A stretch of 48,549 bases of DNA from an uncultured Clostridia bacterium (GCA_937930535.1 CALGKJ010000153.1:1-48549), one strand, 5' to 3'. Counted from the first letter of the stretch, positions 1 through 7,287 are shown. Numbers and translations are program-made. Notes: generated from the letters alone by a model not told the origin.

Positions 1-2
1 GC

Positions 3-428
3 AAGATTGAAGATTATAGTAGGAATATTGAGTATTTATTAAGATTATGTGCTTTTAAATATTTCATAAAATTTGAAGATAGTAAATTTAAGATAGAAGG
101 TTATAAGAATATGAATAAGTTATTAAATGACTTTTCGCAAATTGCACTTAATTTTGATGATAAGGCTATTGCTGAATATAAAAGTAGTATTGAAAATTTT
201 ATAAATTTATTAAACGGAAAAGTATCAAAACAAATAACTTTGTTGGAAAGCCTGTTTACAGTATTAGATAAGAAGCATTTATGTATACATATTACTCCAC
301 AGGTATGTGATAGCATACTTGGTATTGATGCTTATAAGAATACAATTAGGCAAGGAAATGCAACAAAATCAGCTATAGAAACAAAATTAAAGGTGGTATA
401 TGATGCAATACTTAAGTATGCTAAATAA
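3..428 (+). CDS. Partial helical protein of unknown function, first visible gene of an ATPase/HNH module
   Basis: The reading frame is open from the left edge of the window to a TAA at 426-428, so the N-terminus is missing. An internal ATG at 111 exists, but coding-like sequence continues upstream of it without a stop, so I treat the gene as truncated by the window. The visible 141 residues are rich in Lys, Ile, Leu and Asn and look mainly alpha-helical. I see no catalytic motif, signal peptide or membrane segment. The stop lies inside the start region of the next gene (about 26 bp overlap), so the two are translated together. By position it would be the third component of the ATPase/HNH system, possibly a sensor or structural subunit; that is inference. 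I do not recognise the family. Confidence 0.6.
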   Translation, partial: KIEDYSRNIEYLLRLCAFKYFIKFEDSKFKIEGYKNMNKLLNDFSQIALNFDDKAIAEYKSSIENFINLLNGKVSKQITLLESLFTVLDKKHLCIHITPQVCDSILGIDAYKNTIRQGNATKSAIETKLKVVYDAILKYAK

Positions 429-1338
429 AATAAGTGAGCACATTGAAAAATCTGAACGTAAGAATTGGATTATTGTAGGTGATAATTCGAGTGGAAAGTC
501 CGAGTTACTTAGAAAAATTGTTAATAAGATGAAACCAGACGTTTACTATATAGATTCGGTTAATCGCTATTTTAATGTAAGTAATATAAACTTATCTAAA
601 GATATTGTGGATTATAGAATTTCAAATACAGAAATAGTAAATACCAGAGTAGATAATAAGTTTTATAATTTACTAGATAGCTTTGGTGAAAATGAGCATA
701 TAGAACGATTGTATCCATTATATCAAAAAAGGCTAAGAAACTTGCTAAAAGATTTTCTTGGCATAAATTTAAATATCGAGAGAGAAAAACTACAAGATGG
801 ATTTGGCTATGGTGAAGTTAAGGTAAAAATAGATAGTCAAGAGATAGAACTATCTAGTGGTTATCAAGCCATTATTCGAATATTTACAGAACTCATTTTT
901 TATAATGAACATCTTATGACTAGCGGTTTGGTTGTTATTGATGAAATAGATGAATTTTTATCTCCTAAATATGCTGCAAGAATTTTAAATTTTTTAACTA
1001 AACAATTTTCAGACAACTATTTTGTAGTAAGTACACATTCTAGCGATTTAGTAGCTAACAGTAATGATTGTAATATTGTTACATTGGAGAAAAATAATTT
1101 TAGTATATTAGATGGTAATGATTTTACAACTTTAACAGATGTAAATACCTTATTTAGTAAGCTATTCGGAAGTGTGCAAAAAGATATTAATACAATAGAT
1201 GACCAGCTGCAAAGGCTATTTGATCTAAAGATTATAGATAGTTGGACACAAAAAGAAGAAGATGAGTTAAATGAAATAGGTTATGATAAGTTAACGCCAG
1301 TACAAAAATTGATTTATAAACAAATTCAGGGGTGGTAA
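403..1338 (+). CDS. Compact ABC-type ATPase (OLD/SMC-like), candidate defence-system ATPase
   Basis: A 311-residue P-loop ATPase. Walker A GDNSSGKS is at residues 26-33, an ABC-type signature LSSGYQ at 150-155, Walker B LVVIDE at 176-181 followed directly by a D-loop-like segment, and the switch His in VVSTHSSDL at 212. The order and the signature place it in the ABC/SMC/OLD-type ATPases rather than classical AAA+. There is no long coiled coil, zinc hook or Toprim domain, so it is short for an OLD or SMC-type protein. ATG codons at 400 and 403 are both in frame; 403 gives better spacing from the GGTGG at 392-396. It overlaps the upstream gene and ends 5 bp before the HNH gene. ATPase plus HNH pairs are known in Septu (PtuA/PtuB) and in retron effector modules. 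A role as an ATP-dependent sensor controlling the nuclease is inferred. Confidence 0.75.
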   Translation: MQYLSMLNKISEHIEKSERKNWIIVGDNSSGKSELLRKIVNKMKPDVYYIDSVNRYFNVSNINLSKDIVDYRISNTEIVNTRVDNKFYNLLDSFGENEHIERLYPLYQKRLRNLLKDFLGINLNIEREKLQDGFGYGEVKVKIDSQEIELSSGYQAIIRIFTELIFYNEHLMTSGLVVIDEIDEFLSPKYAARILNFLTKQFSDNYFVVSTHSSDLVANSNDCNIVTLEKNNFSILDGNDFTTLTDVNTLFSKLFGSVQKDINTIDDQLQRLFDLKIIDSWTQKEEDELNEIGYDKLTPVQKLIYKQIQGW

Positions 1339-1343
1339 TTAAA

Positions 1344-2114
1344 ATGAATACCCTTACAATACTAGAGATACCATCGTTTGTTCCAAACTACGATAAAAAT
1401 ACAAATTATGGGTGTAAAGGTTTAAACGCTGATAATTTATTAGATTTACTATATAGCACTACCGACGGTTACTGTATGTATTGCTATAGTAAGATATATA
1501 TTGATTCAAAAAGATTTGGGCACCTAGAACATTCCATTGAGAAGAGGCATTCTTCTGTAAGATTAGAGGAATGTGTTCCCAATATAGGATTAGCTTGCCC
1601 AAAATGTAATCAATCTTTTAAAAAAGTAGGAGATAAGGGGCAAGTATTTACAAAGAAGCAAATTGAAAGTTATGAGCAGGTTGCATGCACCCAAGAAAAA
1701 TGTACAGATGAATGTTCGGCTTATAAAAAGCTTAAAAGAATTTATTTAAAAAAAAGAAAAATTATTCTGCAACCTATGGGAATTACTTTTGGAAATCATA
1801 TATATAAGATTCAATATAATCTACTTAAATTATTGTTTGAGCCCAGCATATCAGTACCTTATACAGACGAAGAAAAAGAATTTATTAATCAGCATATTTT
1901 AAGATTTAACTTAAATGATTCAAAGTACAGAACTAGAGAATTACTTAAGTTTTGTGAAGATGTGATAAATGGGGATGCCCACCTAAGGAAAGGAAAGTAC
2001 AATAATTATATTGTAGATTTATTTATGGATAAACTTAAAAATTTAGATGAGAAATCAAGGCTAAAATTATGTGGTGCTATTTATATAATAGGAAAGAAGA
2101 AAAGAATTATATAA
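1344..2114 (+). CDS. HNH endonuclease with zinc-binding cysteines (PtuB-like), candidate defence effector
   Basis: A 256-residue protein with an HNH/zinc-finger nuclease core near the N-terminus: CxxC at residues 44-47 (CMYC), HLEH at 60-63 carrying the expected His/Glu, Asn 80, and CPKCN at 85-89. This is the CxxC ... H-E/D-H ... N ... CxxCN layout of HNH nucleases, with the four Cys likely holding a structural zinc. A further Cys cluster follows at about 113-123. The remaining residues are Lys-rich and helical. GTG 1332 is in frame, but ATG 1344 lies 8 bp after GGGGTGG and is preferred. It follows the ATPase by 5 bp in one operon. By analogy with PtuB of Septu and retron-linked HNH proteins it would cut nucleic acid when the ATPase is triggered; the trigger is unknown. 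Confidence 0.75.
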   Translation: MNTLTILEIPSFVPNYDKNTNYGCKGLNADNLLDLLYSTTDGYCMYCYSKIYIDSKRFGHLEHSIEKRHSSVRLEECVPNIGLACPKCNQSFKKVGDKGQVFTKKQIESYEQVACTQEKCTDECSAYKKLKRIYLKKRKIILQPMGITFGNHIYKIQYNLLKLLFEPSISVPYTDEEKEFINQHILRFNLNDSKYRTRELLKFCEDVINGDAHLRKGKYNNYIVDLFMDKLKNLDEKSRLKLCGAIYIIGKKKRII

Positions 2115-2126
2115 CGCCATATATGA

Positions 2127-2306
2127 TCAACTTTCGAAGGACAAAACAGAAATGGTAAATGCGTACTGGACTTTCGTAGCACAGATTATAAATTCAATAC
2201 CATAGAAGTGCTTGTTGCAAAGTTTAACAAAAGGGCTATACGAGTTTATGAAAAGTTAGGCTTTGAAAAAATAGATGAATTTATTTGGTGTATAAATAAT
2301 GAATAA
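2127..2306 (+). pseudogene. GNAT-family N-acetyltransferase, 3' remnant
   Basis: Reading in frame from about 2127 to the TAA at 2304-2306 gives the C-terminal end of a GNAT acetyltransferase. The diagnostic part is IEVLVAKFNKRAIRVYEKLG, the beta-strand plus the N.RAI..YEKLGF signature that closes the acetyl-CoA-binding fold. No start codon or acetyl-CoA loop is left. The fragment begins about 12 bp after the HNH gene, so the defence-like module appears to have been joined onto, or to have replaced the front of, an older acetyltransferase gene. Confidence 0.6.
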
Positions 2307-2448
2307 AAGGATTTTATTTTCATCGGGAAGACTTACTAAAATATTTGAGACTACTACTGGCAAAAACATAAAGTTTAAAACTGTATTAGAAATAAACTAC
2401 GATAAAAACAAAATGCAAAATATCATTTCCAATCCACACCCAATCTGA
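2299..2448 (+). CDS. Short hypothetical ORF overlapping the GNAT remnant
   Basis: A 49-codon frame begins at ATG 2299 inside the last codons of the GNAT fragment (ATGAATAA overlap) and ends with TGA at 2446-2448. The product is basic and polar with no membrane segment or motif that I recognise. There is no clear Shine-Dalgarno, so translation would depend on coupling to a gene that is now broken. It may be another remnant or not coding at all. Confidence 0.2.
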   Translation: MNKRILFSSGRLTKIFETTTGKNIKFKTVLEINYDKNKMQNIISNPHPI

Positions 2449-2454
2449 TATAAT
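2426..2454 (+). promoter_or_regulatory. Candidate promoter of an antisense antitoxin RNA
   Basis: TATAAT at 2449-2454 is preceded by TG at 2446-2447 (extended -10). A weak -35 TTTCCA lies at 2426-2431 with a 17-bp spacer. A transcript starting near 2461 would run to the hairpin and T-run at 2551-2594, giving an RNA of about 135 nt. It would be antisense to the 3' untranslated region of the toxin-like ORF on the other strand and would just reach the end of its coding region. Confidence 0.4.
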
Positions 2455-2464
2455 ACAAGAAATG

Positions 2465-2497
2465 CACAAAATAAAAATAGGGTGCGTCAACACCCTA
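2465..2497 (-). terminator. Terminator of the toxin-like transcript
   Basis: Read on the minus strand, TAGGGTG and CACCCTA (2491-2497 and 2478-2484) form a GC-rich stem followed by TTTTTATTTT. It lies about 90 bp downstream of the toxin-like ORF and would end its mRNA. Confidence 0.5.
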
Positions 2498-2550
2498 TAG
2501 TACACAATTCTAGTTGCTTAGGCAACTGGCATCACTATTTAGTAGTTAAT

Positions 2551-2594
2551 AAAAAATAGTAGCGACCATTTGCGTACGGGGCTACTATTTTTTT
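2551..2594 (+). terminator. Strong hairpin terminator, usable on both strands
   Basis: AAAAATAGTAGC (2552-2563) pairs with GCTACTATTTTT (2581-2592) around a 17-nt loop, followed on the plus strand by a T-run and a second T-rich stretch. On the plus strand it would end the candidate antitoxin RNA. On the minus strand the same hairpin forms just after the toxin-like stop codon. Confidence 0.6.
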
Positions 2595-2668
2595 GAGATT
2601 TTTTCTATAAGTAACACTATTAATGTTAATAATGCCACTAAGAATAAATCGCCTTGAAATAGTAACAT
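2585..2668 (-). CDS. Candidate type I (holin-like) toxin peptide, possibly frameshifted
   Basis: A 27-residue hydrophobic peptide, MLLFQGDLFLVALLTLIVLL then a charged Lys-rich end. A single membrane helix with a basic tail is the pattern of small type I toxins of Firmicutes (Fst, TxpA and Hol_Tox-like). The strong Shine-Dalgarno AGGAAGGTGA (2691-2700 on the minus strand) is placed for ATG 2685, which opens a different frame encoding only 15 residues. The two frames would join into one 32-residue toxin with a one-base change near 2668. So this is either a frameshifted toxin gene or one translated by coupling. The downstream hairpins and the opposing promoter fit a type I locus. Confidence 0.4.
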   Translation of the reverse strand: MLLFQGDLFLVALLTLIVLLIEKISKK

Positions 2669-2914
2669 AAAAACGCATTACTCATATGTATCACCTTCCT
2701 TCCGAAAAGAGCTATTTTGCAGCCATATGCAAACTTTACCAAATAGCCCTACACCCAAATACACATTGAAAATTGCTACTTATTGTTATACAATGAAATA
2801 GATTGCAATAATAATTGCAATCGCAATTGTAATAATTATCGCACTATAATTTATACTCTCACTATTTAGAAAACTATGCAAAAATGAAAAACTAAAAATT
2901 AAGGAGTGGTTCAA

Positions 2915-3643
2915 ATGTCAATTATAAAAAGATTCTCAGATATCATGGCATCAAATATAAATGCATTATTAGATAAAATGGAAGACCCTTCAAAAATGAT
3001 AGATCAAATATTGAGAAATCTTCAGGATGACCTTAATAAGGTTAAGGCAGAAACAGCAGGCGTAATGGCTGACGAAGCAAGAGCAAAAAGAGCTCTTGAC
3101 GAGTGTGCAGCAGAAATAAACAAAATGCAGGACTACGCAGCACGTGCAGTAAAAGCAGGCAATGATGATGATGCAAGAAAATTCCTTGCAAAAAAGGCAC
3201 AATTGACTGCAAATGAGGCAGAGCTGAGAAAATCCTATGAGCTGGCAGCAAGCAACGCCATAAAAATGAGACAAATGCATGACAAGCTGGTATCACAAAT
3301 AGATGAGCTAAATGCACGCAGAGACTCTATAAAGGCTAAAATGGCAGTAGCAAAGGCACAGGAAAAAATCAACAAAATCGGCAGCAGTGCAGCGGACGCG
3401 GCAAACAACCTAAGTGCATTCGGCCGTATGGAAGCAAAAGCCGAAAGAATGTTAGATCAAGCTGAAGCTATGGCAGAGCTTAATAAGTCAAAGGAAGATG
3501 ATTTTGACGGTTTATTGAACAAGTATGACACTCCAACTGCTGACGTTGAGGATGAGCTTAGTGCACTAAAGGCAGGTATGAACACTAATGTAGAGGACGA
3601 ACTGGCTAAATTAAAGGCTACTACTCTTAAAGAAGAAGTATAA
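2915..3643 (+). CDS. pspA: Phage shock protein A / IM30 (PspA) homologue
   Basis: A 242-residue, almost wholly helical, Ala/Lys-rich protein starting MSIIKRFSDIMASNINALLD, the typical amphipathic N-terminus of PspA/Vipp1/IM30. It continues into the DPSKMIDQILRNLQDDL segment and long coiled coils to about residue 150, with an acidic tail. The family binds stressed membranes through ESCRT-III-like helical assemblies. GTG 2906 is in frame but overlaps AAGGAG (2901-2906), so ATG 2915 is the start. The following zinc-ribbon and SPFH-type genes match the B. subtilis ydjF-G-I order, supporting a cell-envelope stress operon. No recognisable sigma-W promoter was found by eye. Confidence 0.9.
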   Translation: MSIIKRFSDIMASNINALLDKMEDPSKMIDQILRNLQDDLNKVKAETAGVMADEARAKRALDECAAEINKMQDYAARAVKAGNDDDARKFLAKKAQLTANEAELRKSYELAASNAIKMRQMHDKLVSQIDELNARRDSIKAKMAVAKAQEKINKIGSSAADAANNLSAFGRMEAKAERMLDQAEAMAELNKSKEDDFDGLLNKYDTPTADVEDELSALKAGMNTNVEDELAKLKATTLKEEV

Positions 3644-3759
3644 AAGAAGAAACATAAATATAATTATGAAACATAATTATTGAGTAAGATGGCTGTAGCT
3701 TTTTATTACTAAAAAGGTTAACAGCCATTGCTGTATAGATACCGATAGGGGGAATTGTT

Positions 3760-4896
3760 ATGGAAAACCAAACAATGCAGGAGGAAAGCTCACAGGTATA
3801 CTTATGTTCAAGCTGTGGAGGCAATATGGAGTTTGACATAAAGTCTCAAAAGCTGAAATGTCCTTATTGTGGTGAGGAAACAGACATAAGCGGTGACAAA
3901 AGTCAGGTAAAAGAGTATGATTTTAATGATGTACTTGGTAGAGAAGCCAGTCACGAGTGGGATAAAGAGGTAAGTGTCGTAAAATGTGATAGCTGCGGAG
4001 CGGAAACAGTAGTTGACAAGCACCAGACTGCCTTGCACTGCGGCTACTGCGGTTCATCTCATGTACTGGAAAGCAAGCAGTCAGCAGGAATAAAGCCAGA
4101 AGGTATTATTCCTTTCAAAATAGATAAGCATAAAGCAAAAGAAATCTTTGATAAATGGATACGCAGAAGATGGCTGGCTCCAAACAAGCTTAAAAGCTTA
4201 TACCAGAGTGATAAGATGATATCAGTATACATACCCTACTGGACATACGACGCTCAGACTTACAACGACTACACAGCAGAGGGCGGAGAAGTTTACTATG
4301 TTACAGTAAGGAGAAATGGTAAAAATGAAAGACAGCGCAAAGTACGCTGGCATAGAGTAAGAGGAAGCTTTGACAGATTCTTTGATGATGTACAGGTAAA
4401 TGCATCAAAAAACTATGATGCCCCGCTTATGCGAAAGATAGAGCCATATAATACAAAGGAAGTAGAGCCTTACAAGCCCCAGTACATATCCGGCTATATG
4501 GCTGAACGCTATAGCCTTGGGGTTGTAGAATGTTTTGAGGAAGCAAAGGGCAAAATTAATGATGAGCTTGTAGCCGAGGTACGTTCAAGAGTACTGAAAA
4601 GATACGACGAGGTAAGAAGCATCCATATTAATACCCATTACAGCGATGTAAAATATAAGCATATACTACTGCCTTTATGGACAGCACAATATGATTATAA
4701 CGGTAAAAAATACAGATACATGATAAATGCACAAAATGGCACGATTTCAGGAAAATCACCTCTAAGTGCTGTTAAAATAGCAATACTTGTAGCTCTTGCC
4801 TTGGCGGCAGTAGGTGCATATTTCTACTTTAGAGGAGACGAGGCTTTTTCTGCATCACAAATTATGCTTCTAAGTGAATTTGTTAATATGATGTAA
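3760..4896 (+). CDS. Zinc-ribbon membrane protein of the PspA operon (YdjG-like)
   Basis: A 378-residue protein with two N-terminal CxxC...CxxC zinc ribbons: CSSCGG/CPYCGE at about residues 16-38 and CDSCGA/CGYCGS at about 75-97. A central beta-rich region with aromatic and basic residues follows, and one transmembrane helix (AVKIAILVALALAAVGAYFY) lies near residue 340 with a short tail. It starts 117 bp after pspA with GGGGG before the ATG. In B. subtilis the matching gene ydjG lies between pspA (ydjF) and ydjI. Its likely role is a membrane partner in PspA-dependent stress response; the mechanism is not evident from sequence. Confidence 0.75.
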   Translation: MENQTMQEESSQVYLCSSCGGNMEFDIKSQKLKCPYCGEETDISGDKSQVKEYDFNDVLGREASHEWDKEVSVVKCDSCGAETVVDKHQTALHCGYCGSSHVLESKQSAGIKPEGIIPFKIDKHKAKEIFDKWIRRRWLAPNKLKSLYQSDKMISVYIPYWTYDAQTYNDYTAEGGEVYYVTVRRNGKNERQRKVRWHRVRGSFDRFFDDVQVNASKNYDAPLMRKIEPYNTKEVEPYKPQYISGYMAERYSLGVVECFEEAKGKINDELVAEVRSRVLKRYDEVRSIHINTHYSDVKYKHILLPLWTAQYDYNGKKYRYMINAQNGTISGKSPLSAVKIAILVALALAAVGAYFYFRGDEAFSASQIMLLSEFVNMM

Positions 4897-4928
4897 GATT
4901 ATGAGAATATAAAACGGAGGGAATGGCA

Positions 4929-5996
4929 ATGGGGATTTTCGGTAATCAATTATTGAACGTTATAGAGTGGAATGAAACCAGAGATGATATTTTATTTTGG
5001 AAATGGCGCAACAAGGAAATAAAAAGAGGCAGCAGGCTGATAATAAAGCCGGGGCAGGACGCTATATTTATTTATAACGGCAAGGTTGAGGGGATATTTA
5101 AAGACGAAGGCAACTACGAAATAGAAACAGATATAGTACCCTTTCTTAGTACATTAAAGGGCTTTAAGTTTGGCTTCAACAGCGGTCTTAGAGCCGAGGT
5201 TCTATTTGTAAATACAAAGGAATTCTTGGTTAAATGGGGGACCAAGAATGCAGTTAATATTCCTACGCCAAGGATGCCGGGAGGTATTCCAATACGCAGC
5301 TTTGGAACATTTAGTGTAAAAGTTGATGATTACTTGATGCTTATAGATAAAATAGCCGGCATCAAGCAGGAGTTCAGTGTAGATGATGTTAAGGAACGTG
5401 CTTTGGCTCTTTTGGATCAGCTTCTTATGAAATGGATCAGCAAGGAAGGCAAGGATATGTTTAACCTACAGGCAAACGCCTACGATATATCCAAGGGCAT
5501 AAAAATAGATTTGGATATGGAGCTTATAAAAATAGGCTTGACCCTAACTGACTTTACAGTGTCCAGCTTTAACTATCCAGAGCAGATACAAAAAATGATA
5601 GAAAAGAATGCATCCTACGAGATGGTTGGAGATCTATCCAAATACCAGCATATTGGTGTAGTGGATGCAATGCAGAACAACTCTGGAAACGGCATGGCTA
5701 GCACCGTACAGGCAGGTGTCGGCATGGCAATGGGTCTGGAAATGATGAACCGTATGACCAAGCCTGTTGAATCACAGAATACAAATGCTAATGCAAAAGC
5801 AAGCGGTACAGCATGTACAAACTGCAATCAGCCAGTTCCTGATAATGTAAACTTTTGCAGCAACTGCGGCACAAAGGTAGTAAGACTGAGGGAAGAAGCA
5901 CCAGCAGCTCCGCAAAAGAAATTCTGTTCAAACTGCGGCGCAAAGATAGAAGATAATGCAAAATTCTGTGCCGGATGCGGCAATAAGGTAGAATAG
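4929..5996 (+). CDS. SPFH-domain protein with C-terminal zinc ribbons (YdjI-like)
   Basis: A 355-residue protein. It starts MGIFGNQLLNVIEW and has an SPFH/virion-core-like fold through about residue 245, with conserved-looking segments such as RLIIKPGQDAIFIYNGK and VKWGTKNAVNIPTPR. A Gly/Met-rich linker follows, then two zinc ribbons, CTNCNQ...CSNCG and CSNCG...CAGCG (about 297-352). ATG 4923 is only 2 bp from GGAGG (4916-4920), so ATG 4929 is preferred. It follows the YdjG-like gene by 32 bp and is last in the operon before the interrupted terminator at 6005. SPFH proteins build membrane microdomain scaffolds; a PspA-recruiting role is suggested by the conserved gene neighbourhood. Confidence 0.8.
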   Translation: MGIFGNQLLNVIEWNETRDDILFWKWRNKEIKRGSRLIIKPGQDAIFIYNGKVEGIFKDEGNYEIETDIVPFLSTLKGFKFGFNSGLRAEVLFVNTKEFLVKWGTKNAVNIPTPRMPGGIPIRSFGTFSVKVDDYLMLIDKIAGIKQEFSVDDVKERALALLDQLLMKWISKEGKDMFNLQANAYDISKGIKIDLDMELIKIGLTLTDFTVSSFNYPEQIQKMIEKNASYEMVGDLSKYQHIGVVDAMQNNSGNGMASTVQAGVGMAMGLEMMNRMTKPVESQNTNANAKASGTACTNCNQPVPDNVNFCSNCGTKVVRLREEAPAAPQKKFCSNCGAKIEDNAKFCAGCGNKVE

Positions 5997-6004
5997 ATAG
6001 TTAG

Positions 6005-6147
6005 AAGGATTGTCCTTGGTACATTATAGATTAGCAACTCTAAAACTCAAAATACTTTTCGTTAAGAGTTACTAATCTATTTGTGAAAAACAACTAGAAG
6101 TTTTAATTTTGAAGTTGTTTCTCTATATCAATGACAATCCTTTTTTA
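6005..6147 (+). terminator. Terminator of the pspA operon, split by a repeat element
   Basis: AAGGATTGTC at 6005-6014 is the exact reverse complement of GACAATCCTT at 6133-6142, which runs into a T-run. A 10-bp terminator stem with a normal short loop would be expected; instead the arms are 118 bp apart. The material between them is a complete double-hairpin repeat (6026-6127). The simplest reading is that the repeat landed in the terminator loop. Confidence 0.6.
6026..6127 (+). repeat. Double-hairpin repeat, subtype A, copy 1
   Basis: Two adjacent hairpins. In the first, ATAGATTAG-C-AACTCT (6026 onward) pairs with AGAGTT-A-CTAATCTAT (ending 6080). In the second, AAACAACT pairs with AGTTGTTT and the copy ends TCTCTATA at 6127. 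Related copies lie at 7288-7388, 24038-24133 and 32494-32606. The element is non-coding. Confidence 0.7.
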
Positions 6148-6209
6148 AAAAATCTGAATAACGGCGAGGCACAACGAAAAAAACAATAAACAAAGGGAGT
6201 GCAGGTTAA

Positions 6210-6647
6210 TTGGAAGCAGTAATTATAGTAGGCATACAAGGCTCGGGCAAATCAACCTTTTGCAGGGAGAATTTTTATGATACCCATGTAAGAATAAATC
6301 TTGATATGCTGAAAACTCGAAAAAAGGAAAAGCTCATACTGGATGCATGTATTGCCGCAAAGCAATCCTTCGTAGTTGATAATACCAATCCAACTGCTTT
6401 AGACAGGGAAAAATATATTGCACCAGCTAGAAGCAATTATTTTAAAACAAAAGCATATTATTTGCAGACAGATATCAATGATGCTATACAAAGAAACAAC
6501 CAAAGAGAAGCACAAAAGAGAGTGCCAGAGTCAGCTATCAGAGGCACATTGAATAAGCTTCAGCCTCCTGCCTATGAAGAAGGCTTTGACGAAATCTACA
6601 TAGTTACTATTGGCGATAATAACCTATACTATATAAAGAAAGCATAA
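6210..6647 (+). CDS. Small P-loop nucleotide kinase (polynucleotide kinase/AAA_33-like)
   Basis: A 145-residue protein with Walker A GIQGSGKST at about residues 8-16. INLDMLK (about 31-37) is the strand ending in Asp that in PNK/zeta-type kinases binds the phosphate acceptor. VVDNTNPT (about 55-62) is a Walker-B-like strand with the DNTN motif, followed by an Arg-containing lid at about 95-105. These are features of the AAA_33/polynucleotide-kinase-like clade acting on nucleic acid ends or small substrates; the actual substrate is unknown. The start is TTG 6210, placed 10 bp after AGGGAG. It is monocistronic, with a terminator at 6719-6747. Confidence 0.7.
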   Translation: MEAVIIVGIQGSGKSTFCRENFYDTHVRINLDMLKTRKKEKLILDACIAAKQSFVVDNTNPTALDREKYIAPARSNYFKTKAYYLQTDINDAIQRNNQREAQKRVPESAIRGTLNKLQPPAYEEGFDEIYIVTIGDNNLYYIKKA

Positions 6648-6718
6648 AAAATATGCGTAGAAAGCTGTTTAAAAACCTTTTCCATTGCCATAAGGATGAA
6701 GAGCTAATAATGGGTATA

Positions 6719-6747
6719 ACGTCAGGCGGTTTGCTGCCTGACGTTTC
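6719..6747 (+). terminator. Rho-independent terminator
   Basis: ACGTCAGGC and GCCTGACGT form a perfect 9-bp stem around a 7-nt loop, followed by TTTCCTATTTATTTT. It ends the kinase transcript. Confidence 0.7.
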
Positions 6748-6793
6748 CTATTTATTTTGCATTGTAGCTTTTACAATTTGGATATGATATATA

Positions 6794-7162
6794 GAATACA
6801 ATACACAAGGGGAAGCTGTAATAAAAAGCGAAATAATCTCTGTATTTGACCTGCTATGTAAGGATTATTCTGACAAGCTTAGGACATTAAAAAGCACTGA
6901 AAAACTTAATGGTGATGAAATGAAATATGTAAAGCATGGTGCAGCTCTTGACTTTGTGATTTATTATAAATTTAATAAGCAGCCGATATTGCTTATAGAA
7001 GTAGATGAATTTGCCTTCCATGAAAATAATCCAGAGCAATTAAAGAAAGATAAGCTGAAAAACAGCATTTTAAGCAGTTATGAGCTGCCCTTTATGCGGC
7101 TTTCAACTAACGGAAGCGGAGAAGCGCAGAAAATAAGAGATAGGCTGGATGTGATATTATAA
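6794..7162 (+). pseudogene. Endonuclease-fold (DUF2726-like) C-terminal domain, remnant with internal deletion
   Basis: One frame is open from 6794 to the TAA after 7159. Its start, SEIISVFDLLCKDYSDKL, looks like the opening of the domain, and its end carries LDFVIYYKFNKQPILLIEVD, HENNPEQLKKDKLKN and LPFMRLSTNGSGE. These match the C-terminal restriction-endonuclease-like module attached to many SF1 helicase/AAA proteins, in which D...E-x-D are metal ligands. The conserved middle of about 50 residues is missing between the two parts, and there is no helicase or good start upstream (ATG 6920 is internal). So it is a decayed gene with an in-frame deletion. Confidence 0.5.
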
Positions 7163-7287
7163 TAATAGACTTTTACTTGCGTATTCTATGGCAGCAGATA
7201 ATATTAAAGAAATAATTAGAAAGTATGCACATGAAGATGGAATTTTCATAAACGAGTTTTCCCAAAATTATAAAAAACTATATCTTT
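7163..7287 (+). other. Gene-free stretch with a short unassigned ORF remnant
   Basis: A short frame (ATG 7188 to TAG 7287-7289, 33 residues, charged and helical, open upstream to about 7160) looks like a gene fragment but I cannot assign it. Its last bases touch the repeat that begins at 7288, so the repeat may have truncated it. Confidence 0.25.

Noticed and set aside
2811-2842. TTGCAAT palindromes upstream of pspA as a regulator site
   Set aside because: The repeats (ATTGCAAT, GCAATTGTAAT) are suggestive, but low-complexity AT-rich sequence gives such patterns by chance, and no promoter is placed convincingly.
2990-3317. Long Leu/Cys/His-rich frames opposite pspA
   Set aside because: They are the complement of the Ala/Lys/Glu-rich coiled-coil coding sequence and have no start signals.
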